Assembly (NCBI RefSeq): GCF_029688925.1
Contig: NZ_JARUKY010000004.1
Location: 62,001-126,000 of the forward strand
DNA: 64,000 nt
Reading direction: 5' to 3'
Origin: Evansella sp. AB-P1
Lineage (GTDB): Bacteria; Bacillota; Bacilli; Bacillales; Salisediminibacteriaceae
Shown here: one piece after another, positions 1 to 8,052 of the stretch
Position numbering within the stretch: position 1 is the first letter of the stretch
Layout: the number at the start of each line of letters is the position of its first letter
Program-made: the position numbers and the translations under genes
The notes under the pieces: generated by a model
The model's database searches: none
The model's input: only the letters and a program-made list of their open reading frames with translations
What the model was told of the DNA's origin: nothing

Positions 1-3
1 GCC

Positions 4-330
4 TTATGTTGACGGATTTTCTACTTCTTCTATCTTTTCATCCCCATCCGTCTCTCTTCTTTTTTTCCAAGGCTTTCTCATTGACATGACAATGGCAACG
101 ATAGATGAGAAAGAAAAAATTACGATGGAATAAAAAAGATAATGAATAAACTCACTAAATTGTATCGTGTTTGAATAGCCTATATAAAAAATAATGGGAC
201 TAATACAAATTCCAATCATGCTTGGAATATATTTCATTATTTTTTTAGCTGGGAAAAACCATAAAAGTACTTCACTTATTACGTATAATCCAAATGCGAT
301 AAATAAACCAATGTAATATGGAGTAGGCAT
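4..330 (-). CDS. small integral membrane protein, unknown function
   Basis: A 108-residue protein that I do not recognise. It has about three hydrophobic segments (roughly residues 5-27, 35-52 and 62-84) and a short charged cytoplasmic-type tail (KKRRE, then an acidic end). A clear GGAGG ribosome binding site lies 7 bases before the ATG. It is on the same strand as the downstream liaR gene, but it lies beyond the end of the lia operon and may be transcribed by read-through. No catalytic motif is visible. The gene is probably real because of the ribosome binding site and membrane-protein composition; its role is unknown. Confidence 0.6.
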   Translation of the reverse strand: MPTPYYIGLFIAFGLYVISEVLLWFFPAKKIMKYIPSMIGICISPIIFYIGYSNTIQFSEFIHYLFYSIVIFSFSSIVAIVMSMRKPWKKRRETDGDEKIEEVENPST

Positions 331-469
331 GAAATATCCTCCTAGTAAAATAATAATTTTAATTTTTAGTTTAGAGTTTGATATTTATACGAAGGTTTTC
401 CTTGCTTATTTATTTTACCATAGTATGAAAGGTAAGTTAGTAGAGAATTTCCTCTTGAACAAAACAAAT

Positions 470-1099
470 CTAAAAAAGCTTATTTTTGAAGGCATATATA
501 ACCGCTTGCGTTCGATCATGTACCTCTAGCTTTCCTAAAATATTACTAACATGAACCTTTACGGTTTTTAAAGCAATATATAGTTCATCTGCAATTTCTT
601 GATTTGTTTTCCCTTCAGTCATTAATTTTAGTACCTCTAGTTCCCGTTCTGTCAAATGATCATACAGATGCTCTTCAGGTTTTTGACGCATTTTGGACAT
701 AATCTTTCCCGTCACTTCTGGTTCAAGAATCGATTGTCCTTCAAATGTAGAACGAATGGCATCAGCTATATCCTTTGCTTTTGACGTTTTAAGCATATAA
801 CTTGTTGCACCAGCCTCTAATGCTGGATACACTTTCTCATCATCTAAAAAGCTTGTAACGATAATAATTTTTGCCTCAGGCCATTTAGCGATAATTTGTT
901 TCGTTGCTTCTATACCATCCATTCTTTTCATAACTAAGTCCATCAAAACAATATCTGGTTTATGCTTTAAAGCTAAGTCTACCGCTTCATCACCATCTGA
1001 TGCTTCAGCCACAACTTCAATATCCTTTTGAGCAGATAAATAGGAAGATACACCGATTCTTACCATCTCATGATCATCTGCAAACAGTACTTTAATCAT
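470..1099 (-). CDS. liaR: LiaR/VraR-type response regulator
   Basis: A 209-residue NarL/FixJ-family response regulator. The receiver domain (about 1-120) shows the acidic pair in FADDHEMVRIG and the phospho-acceptor Asp in DIVLMDLVM. The LuxR-type helix-turn-helix is at about 145-205 (LTEREL, then TNQEIADELYIALKTVKVHV). It overlaps liaS by 8 bases, so the two are translationally coupled. By family knowledge, LiaR is phosphorylated by LiaS and activates genes answering damage to the lipid II cycle and cell envelope. The targets cannot be read from this window. Confidence 0.9.
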   Translation of the reverse strand: MIKVLFADDHEMVRIGVSSYLSAQKDIEVVAEASDGDEAVDLALKHKPDIVLMDLVMKRMDGIEATKQIIAKWPEAKIIIVTSFLDDEKVYPALEAGATSYMLKTSKAKDIADAIRSTFEGQSILEPEVTGKIMSKMRQKPEEHLYDHLTERELEVLKLMTEGKTNQEIADELYIALKTVKVHVSNILGKLEVHDRTQAVIYAFKNKLF

Positions 1100-2141
1100 T
1101 ACTATTCCCTCCTTTTTTCCTTATTGGAACCTTTACCTCTAAACGACTTCCTTCCTGCTCCACACTAACAATTTTTAACGATGCCCCAATTTCACTGGCT
1201 CGTTCCTCCATATTCTGTAATCCATATGAACCATTTGTTTTTGCCTCTTCCACATTAAAACCAATTCCATCATCTGTAATTCGTAATATAACGAAATCAT
1301 CTCGTTCAATTAACATAATATGAAGTTGATTCGCCTTTGAATGTCGAAGGGCATTTGAAACAGATTCCTGTAAAATTCGAAATAAATGGTCCTCTATTCC
1401 TTTTTCTAACTGAAGATTCTCGATTTTCCAATCGATTTCCATCGGAACCTTTTGGCGTAATTCAACGAGGAGCTCATCCATTCCCTCCTGAAGAGATTTC
1501 TCCTTTAACGCTATCGGACGAAGATGTAGGAGAAGTGCCCTCATTTCCAATTGAGACTGGTCAATCATTTTTTCTACTAACTGTAGTTGTTTTTTTACAG
1601 TAGGATCATCCGGTGGATTCCCTTCATTAATGGCTGACATCATCATGGACGCTGCAAATAATTGTTGGCTAACAGAGTCATGTAGCTCTCTTGCTAATCG
1701 ATTTCGTTCTTGAACAACTACTTCTTGTAAGCTTTTTTCTCGTTCCTCAGCCCGTTCTGTTACTAGTCGTTGGGAGATTTCTGCTTGTTGACTGAACTTT
1801 CTTTCTATTTGTAGGAGTTGACTAGGAATATCTTCTAGATCCTTATCCTTTCCAGTAGCTTTCTCCGTTAATTTAATTCCTTTGTTTATTTCCTCGAGGC
1901 GATCTCGAATAAAATGAAGTTTTCCTTTAACATATAAGCCACTTGATGCTCCAATAATGAATCCAGAAGCAGTTACGACAATACTAATTAATAAAAGATA
2001 GGAAATATCGAATATTTTAGCATGGAATAGTTGCCCCATACTATCTAATGGAAATACAAGAAACGTGGAGAATAGAATAATAATAGTAAGTACAAATGCT
2101 CCAATTAAGCCTGCTATAATTTGCTTTAACATGAGGTTCAT
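1092..2141 (-). CDS. liaS: LiaS/VraS-type sensor histidine kinase
   Basis: A 349-residue membrane histidine kinase. Two N-terminal transmembrane segments (about 8-30 and 45-70) are separated by only a short external loop, as is usual for intramembrane-sensing kinases. A HAMP-like and coiled linker follows, then a HisKA_3 domain with the phospho-acceptor His in RLARELHDSVSQQL, and an HATPase domain with DDGIGF and GSYGLQNMEERA. It overlaps liaF by 4 bases upstream and liaR by 8 bases downstream. It is the kinase partner of LiaR; LiaF normally holds it inactive until envelope stress. Confidence 0.9.
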   Translation of the reverse strand: MNLMLKQIIAGLIGAFVLTIIILFSTFLVFPLDSMGQLFHAKIFDISYLLLISIVVTASGFIIGASSGLYVKGKLHFIRDRLEEINKGIKLTEKATGKDKDLEDIPSQLLQIERKFSQQAEISQRLVTERAEEREKSLQEVVVQERNRLARELHDSVSQQLFAASMMMSAINEGNPPDDPTVKKQLQLVEKMIDQSQLEMRALLLHLRPIALKEKSLQEGMDELLVELRQKVPMEIDWKIENLQLEKGIEDHLFRILQESVSNALRHSKANQLHIMLIERDDFVILRITDDGIGFNVEEAKTNGSYGLQNMEERASEIGASLKIVSVEQEGSRLEVKVPIRKKGGNSND

Positions 2142-2869
2142 ATACGTTTCACCTCAATGTCTCCTGAAAGGATGGAAGTAACGATTTTTACCTTTGTACC
2201 ACTTTCACCATAGTTTTCAGTATGATAGGAAAAAGTTTGATTAAGTAAGGAAGCATGTTCATGTTGAAAAACGGTTACTCTTCCATATATAGAGCTATGA
2301 ACAACAGAAACCTCCACTTCATATGGAACATAAATTTTTATATTTCCAATAAAATGTCGAATAGAAATAACCGATTCATCCGGTAAAACAGTGTTACTTA
2401 AATCGATAATACGATCTCCAAATCCCCCATGGATATTCACATCTCGCCAATGGTAAGGTATTTCTTTCGTTTTTTGACTCCCAAGGAATCGATTTTTAAA
2501 TAAAGTGTCTACTCTCTTTATAGGTTCTTTCTTTGTTCCTTCCTTTTCTTCCACAAAAGCAGGTTCTATTCTTTCTGGATTCTCTTTCGTCCTACGATAG
2601 TGGACAAAAAACAAGACAATTGCTGCTATTGCGAGAAAACGTATAGCGATTAAATTAACGATTGTCAAAAAGAGAAAAATAGCTCCTATCCAAAAAAATA
2701 CTTTTCCTAATGTTTTAGTATAACTTTTAATTCCAATATATGTTAAGAATGTAAAAAAGAAAAGTGTAAATACTAATCCAGTATTAAAAAAGAATAATTC
2801 AATAAACAGAAGGGCAATTCCAATTAATATTATCCAATTCAATGTATCAGTTGATAATCGTCGAAACAA
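2138..2869 (-). CDS. liaF: LiaF, membrane inhibitor of LiaRS
   Basis: A 243-residue protein with about four hydrophobic segments in residues 10-95, a basic and charged linker, and the soluble C-terminal LiaF/VraT-like domain (about 140-243, with the IRHFIGNIKIYVPYEVEV strand-rich core). It is the first gene of the tightly overlapping liaF-liaS-liaR set. By family knowledge it represses LiaS signalling in unstressed cells. An upstream small membrane gene at 2987-3280 probably belongs to the same transcript. Confidence 0.88.
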   Translation of the reverse strand: MFRRLSTDTLNWIILIGIALLFIELFFFNTGLVFTLFFFTFLTYIGIKSYTKTLGKVFFWIGAIFLFLTIVNLIAIRFLAIAAIVLFFVHYRRTKENPERIEPAFVEEKEGTKKEPIKRVDTLFKNRFLGSQKTKEIPYHWRDVNIHGGFGDRIIDLSNTVLPDESVISIRHFIGNIKIYVPYEVEVSVVHSSIYGRVTVFQHEHASLLNQTFSYHTENYGESGTKVKIVTSILSGDIEVKRI

Positions 2870-2901
2870 GATGAATACCCTCCTTTAAAATATGAATAAA
2901 G

Positions 2902-2930
2902 AGAAAGATGCCGAAATTTCGCACCTTTCT
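2902..2930 (-). other. imperfect palindrome in the liaF upstream gap
   Basis: The arms AGAAAG(G)TGC and GCA(T)CTTTCT surround a GAAATTTC centre, followed on the minus strand by TCTTTATTC. It lies between the small membrane gene and liaF, so it could be a weak terminator or attenuator that lowers liaFSR expression relative to the upstream gene. There is no clean U-tract, so the function is uncertain. Confidence 0.35.
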
Positions 2931-2986
2931 ATCATATCACTTTATTACTATTAATAAGTAGCTAACATTTATAGGTTTCTTAACAA

Positions 2987-3280
2987 TTATTTATTAAACG
3001 TTACTTCTTTCTCACCATGATGATTTTTTAACAAAATATATAAGAAAATCAAAGCAACAACACCGATTATAGCGAATGAATTTGCTGTGGCCATACTTAA
3101 AACGATAAGACCCACGATTATCCAACATATCTTTGCTCCCATTGACTCACTTTTCGAAAACTGCTTAAAAATAACATAAAGTAGGTATATACATACAGCT
3201 AGAAAAATCATTGGTCCTAAATTGGCAAGTAAAACGATAATAGCAATAAGCGCTAATACAAACAATAAAAAGTTTTTCAT
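2987..3280 (-). CDS. small membrane protein of the lia operon (lmo0954-like)
   Basis: A 97-residue, very hydrophobic protein with three or four membrane segments (about 3-22, 24-40, 50-67 and 68-85) and a short charged C-terminus. A GAGGAGG ribosome binding site stands before the ATG. It is upstream of and co-oriented with liaFSR. Similar small membrane proteins sit next to liaFSR in Listeria and many Bacillaceae, where they take the place of LiaI. The liaH phage-shock-like gene is not present here. The assignment is by position and composition only. Confidence 0.65.
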   Translation of the reverse strand: MKNFLLFVLALIAIIVLLANLGPMIFLAVCIYLLYVIFKQFSKSESMGAKICWIIVGLIVLSMATANSFAIIGVVALIFLYILLKNHHGEKEVTFNK

Positions 3281-3422
3281 GAATATTTCCTCCTCTACTG
3301 ATCTCTTGTCTTTATCTTACTGTGAATGAACATTTCCTATAATGAACTAGAGAAATATTTTCACTAAGCCTTAAGTTGTATTTGTCTGTGAGACCCGGTC
3401 TAATGATTATTTTATAAGTGCG

Positions 3423-3624
3423 TGTTCAAAAAGGAGGATAAAAATAGCCGAGTCGGCTAAAGTCACAACGACCTGTTAAAACGCCGACACTAGCACGTCC
3501 TGTGCGTCGAAAGATCAAGACGGCGTAGCTTTGAGTACCGCAGCGAATGCTTTTAATACGTGAGGAACGGAAAAGCAAGCCAACGCAGAGATTCGACAGA
3601 TATTTTTCCCGGACTTTTTGAACA
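3423..3624. repeat. intergenic element with TGTTCAAAAAG inverted ends
   Basis: A 202-bp non-coding element bounded by TGTTCAAAAAG on the left and its exact complement CTTTTTGAACA on the right. The inverted similarity continues imperfectly for about 26 bases into the element. Inside are a perfect TAGCCGA-g-TCGGCTA palindrome (3445-3459), an ACGCCG/CGGCGT pair, and a GCACGTCCTGTGC hairpin core. It is noticeably richer in G and C than its flanks. It holds no ORF with a ribosome binding site and looks like a non-autonomous mobile or structured repeat. I could not see a clear target duplication. Confidence 0.6.
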
Positions 3625-3713
3625 TCCTCAATAAGAGTATTTGTTGTTGGAATTTTCCATCGTTGCTATACTTTTAGATAAGAAGTTTTTCAGAAGAGAA
3701 TAGGGGATTAGCC

Positions 3714-4106
3714 ATGAATGGAATTATTATGTTCGATGGTGTATGTAATTTTTGTGTAGGTAGCATTCAGTTTATCATTAAAAGAGAACCTCATGCTTAT
3801 TTTCAATTTGCTTCGATTCAGAGTAAAGCTGGGGAAAAGCTATTTAATGATTTTTCTATTCCTGAGGATATTGATAGCTTAATCCTCATTGAGAACAATA
3901 AGTATTATTTAAAATCTACAGCCGCCCTCCGTATTTGTAGGCATTTAAATTGGAATTGGAAACTTCTTTATTTATTTATAGTTGTACCTCGTCCAATAAG
4001 AGATTCCGTTTATAGTATCATAGCCAAAAAACGTTATCATTGGTTTGGAAAAAGAGAGAGCTGTATGATGCCAACACCTGAGCTAAAAAACCGATTTTTA
4101 TCGTAA
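3714..4106 (+). CDS. DCC-family thiol-disulfide oxidoreductase-like protein (DUF393, YuxK-like)
   Basis: A 130-residue protein with the family signature near its N-terminus, MFDGVCNFCVGS (Asp-x-x-Cys-x-x-Cys), and the conserved STAALRICRHL segment in the middle. The fold is thioredoxin-like; the substrate is not known for most members. An AGGGGA ribosome binding site precedes the ATG, and a strong bidirectional terminator follows at once. It is an isolated plus-strand gene, so its context says little about function. Confidence 0.85.
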   Translation: MNGIIMFDGVCNFCVGSIQFIIKREPHAYFQFASIQSKAGEKLFNDFSIPEDIDSLILIENNKYYLKSTAALRICRHLNWNWKLLYLFIVVPRPIRDSVYSIIAKKRYHWFGKRESCMMPTPELKNRFLS

Positions 4107-4115
4107 TGTCTTTTT

Positions 4116-4153
4116 AAAAAGAAACCAAGCTTCATTTTGCTTGGTTTCTTTTC
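4116..4153. terminator. bidirectional terminator
   Basis: AAAGAAACCAAGC pairs with GCTTGGTTTCTTTT across a short loop, giving A- and T-runs on both sides. It separates the convergent DCC-family gene (plus) and the Gfo/Idh/MocA gene (minus). Confidence 0.9.
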
Positions 4154-4154
4154 G

Positions 4155-5393
4155 TTACTTATTGATGGTTGAAATGATGTCATAAAACTCTGTTTTAGAT
4201 AAGTCAATTTCCTTTCCTTTTATTGCCCATTCAACTCCTAATTCGCTTGGTAACTTCCACCGATCATAGCACTCCATAAGCACTTTGCTAAGCCCCTCTA
4301 CCCAAACAACTCGGTCTTTTTCATCAAATTGTATTTTATTTTCCGGAAATGTAATAGGTTGTGGTACAGATTGATGTACCCCATAAAGAGCTAAAGTTTG
4401 AGAGCTAGCTGTTTCTAAACCACAAATTACGGAAGTATTGTTCTTTATTGCTTCTACTATTGCATCAAATTTATTATAGTCATTCTCTTTTATTGAACCA
4501 TAAAATTCCTTACTCCCGTCATGAAAAATTGCAGTTATACATTCTTCATCAAAGCCTACCTCTTCGTTTCGCCTATTTTCGTCGTAATAGATAGTTCCTT
4601 TTTCAAACTCATATTGAAATGCTGGACCGTAATTATCATCCTTTTCGATTGCATGAGATGCCATAAAGAGTATTTCTGTTTTATTCTTCGTATATGCTCT
4701 TATAAAGGATGTATCAAAATTTTCAATGTCATTAGCTTTGTAGGATTCTGCTGTAAGGGTGTGAGGAAAAGCACTACTATTTAACGTTTGACCTAAAACG
4801 AAAAACATGTTTTGTAAAAAGTGAGTTGCTGCATTGGCTGCTACACTGTCTAAGACCCACCTTCCGCTATTATCCTTTACTCTACCTGCCCATCCTCTAG
4901 CATAGTAATCCTCATTTCTAGACCATAAAACAGTTGATTTTAAACGAATTGGCTTTCCAAATTTCCCTGCTATAATATCTTTTTTTAACGCTTGCATAGC
5001 TTGAGAATAGGACCACTGGTATCCGATTCCAACTTTTCTTTTTGCTTGATTTCGAACTTCCATCATTTTCAAAACTTCTTCTATCGTTGCTGCTGTTGGT
5101 TTTTCACAAAGTACGTGACTACCATTTTTTAAAGCTTCACAGGTTAACTCACAGTGAAATTGAATTGGGGTGGATATAATCGCTAAATCAGCTTTTTTTT
5201 CGCTGTAGAAAGAGGCTAATGATGAAAAGTGTGAAATTTCGTTAGACTGAAGGAGATGAAGTGTTTTGCCTTCTGGTTCAATAGGATCTACAACACCTGC
5301 AATTTGTACTTTCCCCTGGGCTACTCTATGTAACAGCTCTTGTAAGTGCTTCTTCCCATACCCTTTTATTCCTACTAAAACAACATGAACCAA
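4155..5393 (-). CDS. Gfo/Idh/MocA-family oxidoreductase
   Basis: A 412-residue NAD(P)-dependent dehydrogenase. The N-terminal Rossmann motif is VLVGIKGYGKKH, the nicotinamide-side strand carries the hallmark HVLCEKPTAAT (about residues 92-102), and the C-terminal half is the alpha/beta substrate domain. The start is a TTG codon: AGGAGGG lies 6 bases upstream, and no ATG is better placed. It stands alone with a terminator after it. The substrate is unknown; family members act on sugars, inositols and their derivatives. A second, unrelated member of this superfamily lies at 42034-43329. Confidence 0.82.
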   Translation of the reverse strand: MVHVVLVGIKGYGKKHLQELLHRVAQGKVQIAGVVDPIEPEGKTLHLLQSNEISHFSSLASFYSEKKADLAIISTPIQFHCELTCEALKNGSHVLCEKPTAATIEEVLKMMEVRNQAKRKVGIGYQWSYSQAMQALKKDIIAGKFGKPIRLKSTVLWSRNEDYYARGWAGRVKDNSGRWVLDSVAANAATHFLQNMFFVLGQTLNSSAFPHTLTAESYKANDIENFDTSFIRAYTKNKTEILFMASHAIEKDDNYGPAFQYEFEKGTIYYDENRRNEEVGFDEECITAIFHDGSKEFYGSIKENDYNKFDAIVEAIKNNTSVICGLETASSQTLALYGVHQSVPQPITFPENKIQFDEKDRVVWVEGLSKVLMECYDRWKLPSELGVEWAIKGKEIDLSKTEFYDIISTINK

Positions 5394-5705
5394 ACGAATC
5401 CCTCCTAAACTTAAGATTTGAAAATGATCAGTTATATTTAGGTTTGTTCCTTGGCTTTTTCATTAAAATACCCAAATGATTCTTTATCTTCCAATCTATA
5501 ATTTTAATAAACTTTCATCTACAAATCTTATAAAAATGTAGTATAAATTCCTATTTTCGGATATGTTTTTTTATGTTTAGGGGAGCACCGCATTAACAGA
5601 AGATTGGTAAAGTAACCAAGGAGAATCAATTGCTGTTGGGGGCGGAAGGATTAATTCCCATAGATAAATTACTCCTTCCTATCCAAAGGCAAACTTATTA
5701 CATTA
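5394..5705. other. 312-bp gap without a gene
   Basis: A+T-rich spacer between the Gfo/Idh/MocA gene and dat. The only structure seen is a GGAAGGA/TCCTTCC pair (5644-5650 and 5673-5679) with a 22-base loop and no U-tract on either side, so it is not a convincing terminator. No ORF with a ribosome binding site was found. Confidence 0.6.
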
Positions 5706-6536
5706 TCAATTATGTTGTTTTTTATATAATTCTATTAGCAAAGTAGAAATAGGTCGCTGATTAGGTAACCGTGATTGTGAAACTAATGCGATAGGCAAGA
5801 TTTCAGTGGTTGTTCCCGTTATGAAAGCCTCATCAGCATCTTTTAAGAAATCTACTGTAAAGGCTTCTTCCTTTACTATAATATTATTTTCTTTCGCTAA
5901 TTGGATGACTTTTGCACGGGTTATACCGTGAAGAATCGCTTTTGTTGCTGGATGAGTATATAGCACATTATTCTTTACAGCAAAAATATTGCTACTTGAT
6001 CCTTCAGTAATGATACCTTCCTTCTCAAAGACCGCTTCTCCGCAGCCATTTCCTACCGCTTTGTGCTTTGCCATTATATTTGGGAGGAGGTTTAGTGATT
6101 TTATGTAACAATTTTTCCACCGTTCATCCTCAAGAATCATAATAGAAATGCCATTCTTTCTTTTCTCTTCTCCCATTTTCCTAGCATGTCGTATGGTCAT
6201 GGAAAAAATAGATGAAGTATCTGGATAATGGTGTTGACGAGGGGAAATACCTCTAGTCACCTGAAAATATACTTCAGCCTCCTTCATTTCGGAACGCTTA
6301 ATGCCGTCCATTATTATTCGAATTATTTCAGCTCTCGAGTATGGCAACTGAAGTTCAATGCCTTCCGCACTTTTCTCTAGACGGTCCATATGTTCATTTA
6401 ATAAAAATGGGCTTCCATCATACACACGAACCACTTCATATATACCATCACCAAATTGATGTCCCCGTTCTTGAATAGGAATCACTTTATCATCTATATC
6501 TATAAATTGATCAATATAATAAGCAATTTCTCTCAA
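5706..6536 (-). CDS. dat: D-amino-acid aminotransferase
   Basis: A fold-type IV PLP aminotransferase of 276 residues from the chosen TTG start (GGGAGGAG lies 6 bases before it; an in-frame ATG at 6590 has no ribosome binding site). The signature blocks of Bacillus D-alanine transaminase are present: RGHQFGDGIYEVVRVYDG, the PLP lysine region YIKSLNLLPNIMAK, TEGSSSNIF and ILHGITRAK. It interconverts D-alanine and D-glutamate plus the 2-oxo acids, feeding peptidoglycan precursors. The gene directly upstream encodes a DmpA-type aminopeptidase, which suggests a D-amino-acid salvage pair. Confidence 0.88.
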   Translation of the reverse strand: MREIAYYIDQFIDIDDKVIPIQERGHQFGDGIYEVVRVYDGSPFLLNEHMDRLEKSAEGIELQLPYSRAEIIRIIMDGIKRSEMKEAEVYFQVTRGISPRQHHYPDTSSIFSMTIRHARKMGEEKRKNGISIMILEDERWKNCYIKSLNLLPNIMAKHKAVGNGCGEAVFEKEGIITEGSSSNIFAVKNNVLYTHPATKAILHGITRAKVIQLAKENNIIVKEEAFTVDFLKDADEAFITGTTTEILPIALVSQSRLPNQRPISTLLIELYKKQHN

Positions 6537-6601
6537 AAAAATCTCCTCCCAAACTAATAATTTTAGTAGCCCCCTTATAAGTGGAGGCATTAAAAAAACT
6601 A

Positions 6602-7657
6602 TTAAAAAAAATCGTTAATGTATTCCGTCAATGACTCTAGTTTTTTTCCAGCACGACCGGTTGTTGTCTCTGATGCTAGTAATGAATTAATAATACCCTC
6701 CTCTGTTGCTTCAGCTACAGCATGAAAAGCAAGATCTAGCTCTTCTTCATGGATAAAGTCATGTGACAATATTTTTTTTGTTGAATCATGTGCAATTGTC
6801 GATGCTGTAGTAAAGCCTATTACAATATCCCCACTTCCATGTCCCATTTTTGATCCAGTATGACTTAAACCAATTCCACAGCGTTTGATTATACGTTGTA
6901 ATTGACGTTCAGTTACTGGTAAATCAGTAGCAACGATAATAATAACTGAACCTCTTTCCTTATCCATATCATTGCTATTTTCCATTGAGTTGGAGATACT
7001 TTCTCCAATCTTTTTACCATTAATCATTAAATCATGAAGCCTACCAAAGTTTGTTAAAGCAAGTGCTCCTATAGTAAATGTTTTGCCCTGAATGGAAATG
7101 ACCCTTGAGGATGATCCAATGCCGCCTTTTAAACCGAAGCATTTCATTCCAGTTCCTGCTCCGATAGCCCCTTCAGCATAATCTACTTTAGCATCACGAA
7201 TTGCTTCATAGACATGATTCTCATTAATAGAAATGTGTCGAATGTCATTTAAATACATGTCGTTACATTCTGCTACGATTGGGTTCACCGTCCCCGTTGT
7301 TCGACCTATTTCAGGATTATCTCTTAATGTATATTTTATTAGTCCTGTGGCACAATTTCCAACACTAAGTGTGTTTGTCAAAAGAATCGGTGTTTCAATT
7401 GTTCCTAATTCATTAATTTGTACTGTTCCCATTGTTTTTCCAAATCCATTTAATACATGGCTTGCTCCTACTACCTTTTCTTTAAATAGATTCCCTTGAT
7501 GGGGAAGAATAGCAGTGACACCAGTATGTATATCTTTATCTTTTATTGTAACATGCCCAACTGTTATTCCTTTCACATCCGTAATCTTATTTCTCGGTCC
7601 TGCTGGCAATGTCCCAATAGTTATATTCCAGTCTCTTGCTCTTTTTTCCTGTTTCAT
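6602..7657 (-). CDS. P1/S58-family aminopeptidase (DmpA-like)
   Basis: A 351-residue member of the self-processing S58 family (DmpA/BapA). Conserved blocks seen are ITDVKGITVGHVTI at the N-terminus, GAIGAGTGMKCFGLKGGIG, IGALALTNFGR, the presumed autocleavage site Gly-Ser in KERGSVIIIVATDLP, and GHGSGDIVIGFTTA. DmpA releases N-terminal D-amino acids or glycine from peptides; relatives act on beta-amino acids or L-residues, so specificity is not certain. It has a GAGG ribosome binding site and is followed by dat 65 bases on, which supports a role in D-peptide use. Confidence 0.85.
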   Translation of the reverse strand: MKQEKRARDWNITIGTLPAGPRNKITDVKGITVGHVTIKDKDIHTGVTAILPHQGNLFKEKVVGASHVLNGFGKTMGTVQINELGTIETPILLTNTLSVGNCATGLIKYTLRDNPEIGRTTGTVNPIVAECNDMYLNDIRHISINENHVYEAIRDAKVDYAEGAIGAGTGMKCFGLKGGIGSSSRVISIQGKTFTIGALALTNFGRLHDLMINGKKIGESISNSMENSNDMDKERGSVIIIVATDLPVTERQLQRIIKRCGIGLSHTGSKMGHGSGDIVIGFTTASTIAHDSTKKILSHDFIHEEELDLAFHAVAEATEEGIINSLLASETTTGRAGKKLESLTEYINDFF

Positions 7658-7714
7658 TTTTTAGCCTCACTATCTCTCCATATTAATATTGTTCTACCTT
7701 GATGGGCAACTCCT

Positions 7715-7800
7715 TAACACGTCTCTGTCATTCCACTCCTGAACCGTTTTTAATTCAGTGTAGAGACCACCCTTGCAAGTGAAAATTTGCACCATGGAGG
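7715..7800 (-). repeat. partial copy of the dispersed CATGGTGCAA repeat family
   Basis: Read on the minus strand this has CCATGGTGCAA, a TGCAA/TTGCA hairpin, GGGTGGTCT, and then ACGGTTCAGGAGTGGAA. It lines up with 63113-63190 and with parts of 38930-39010, 49073-49119 and 49750-49785. It lies in the 395-bp space between the aminopeptidase gene and valS, which otherwise holds only the valS terminator. Confidence 0.65.
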
Positions 7801-8000
7801 ATGAAAATACTCATTAAGGTAGTTCATCCTTTACGGGTGACAGCTTTCCACGGGCAATGCTTCAGACCTGCACAACCTTCCTATTTATTTATTAGAACGT
7901 AATAGAGTCATCCTTCGCTACGAAAAAATTATACTTTTCCTAATTAATCATTACTATATATTTGGCAATTCAATTGTTTGTATTTATTGTAACCAGCAAA

Positions 8001-8045
8001 CAAAAAGAAATCCAAGAGCAGCACGAGGCTTCTCTGGATTTCTTC
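8001..8045 (-). terminator. valS terminator
   Basis: On the minus strand AAGAAATCCAGAG and CTCTTGGATTTCTT pair around a 15-base loop, followed by a T-run. It lies just past the valS stop codon. Confidence 0.85.
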
Positions 8046-8052
8046 TCATCTT

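Noticed and set aside
329-529. 66-codon plus-strand ORF before liaR
   Set aside because: It overlaps the 3' end of liaR in antisense and begins inside the start codon of the first gene; there is no ribosome binding site.
5644-5679. Possible dat terminator
   Set aside because: The 7-bp stem has a 22-base loop and no T-run on the minus strand.
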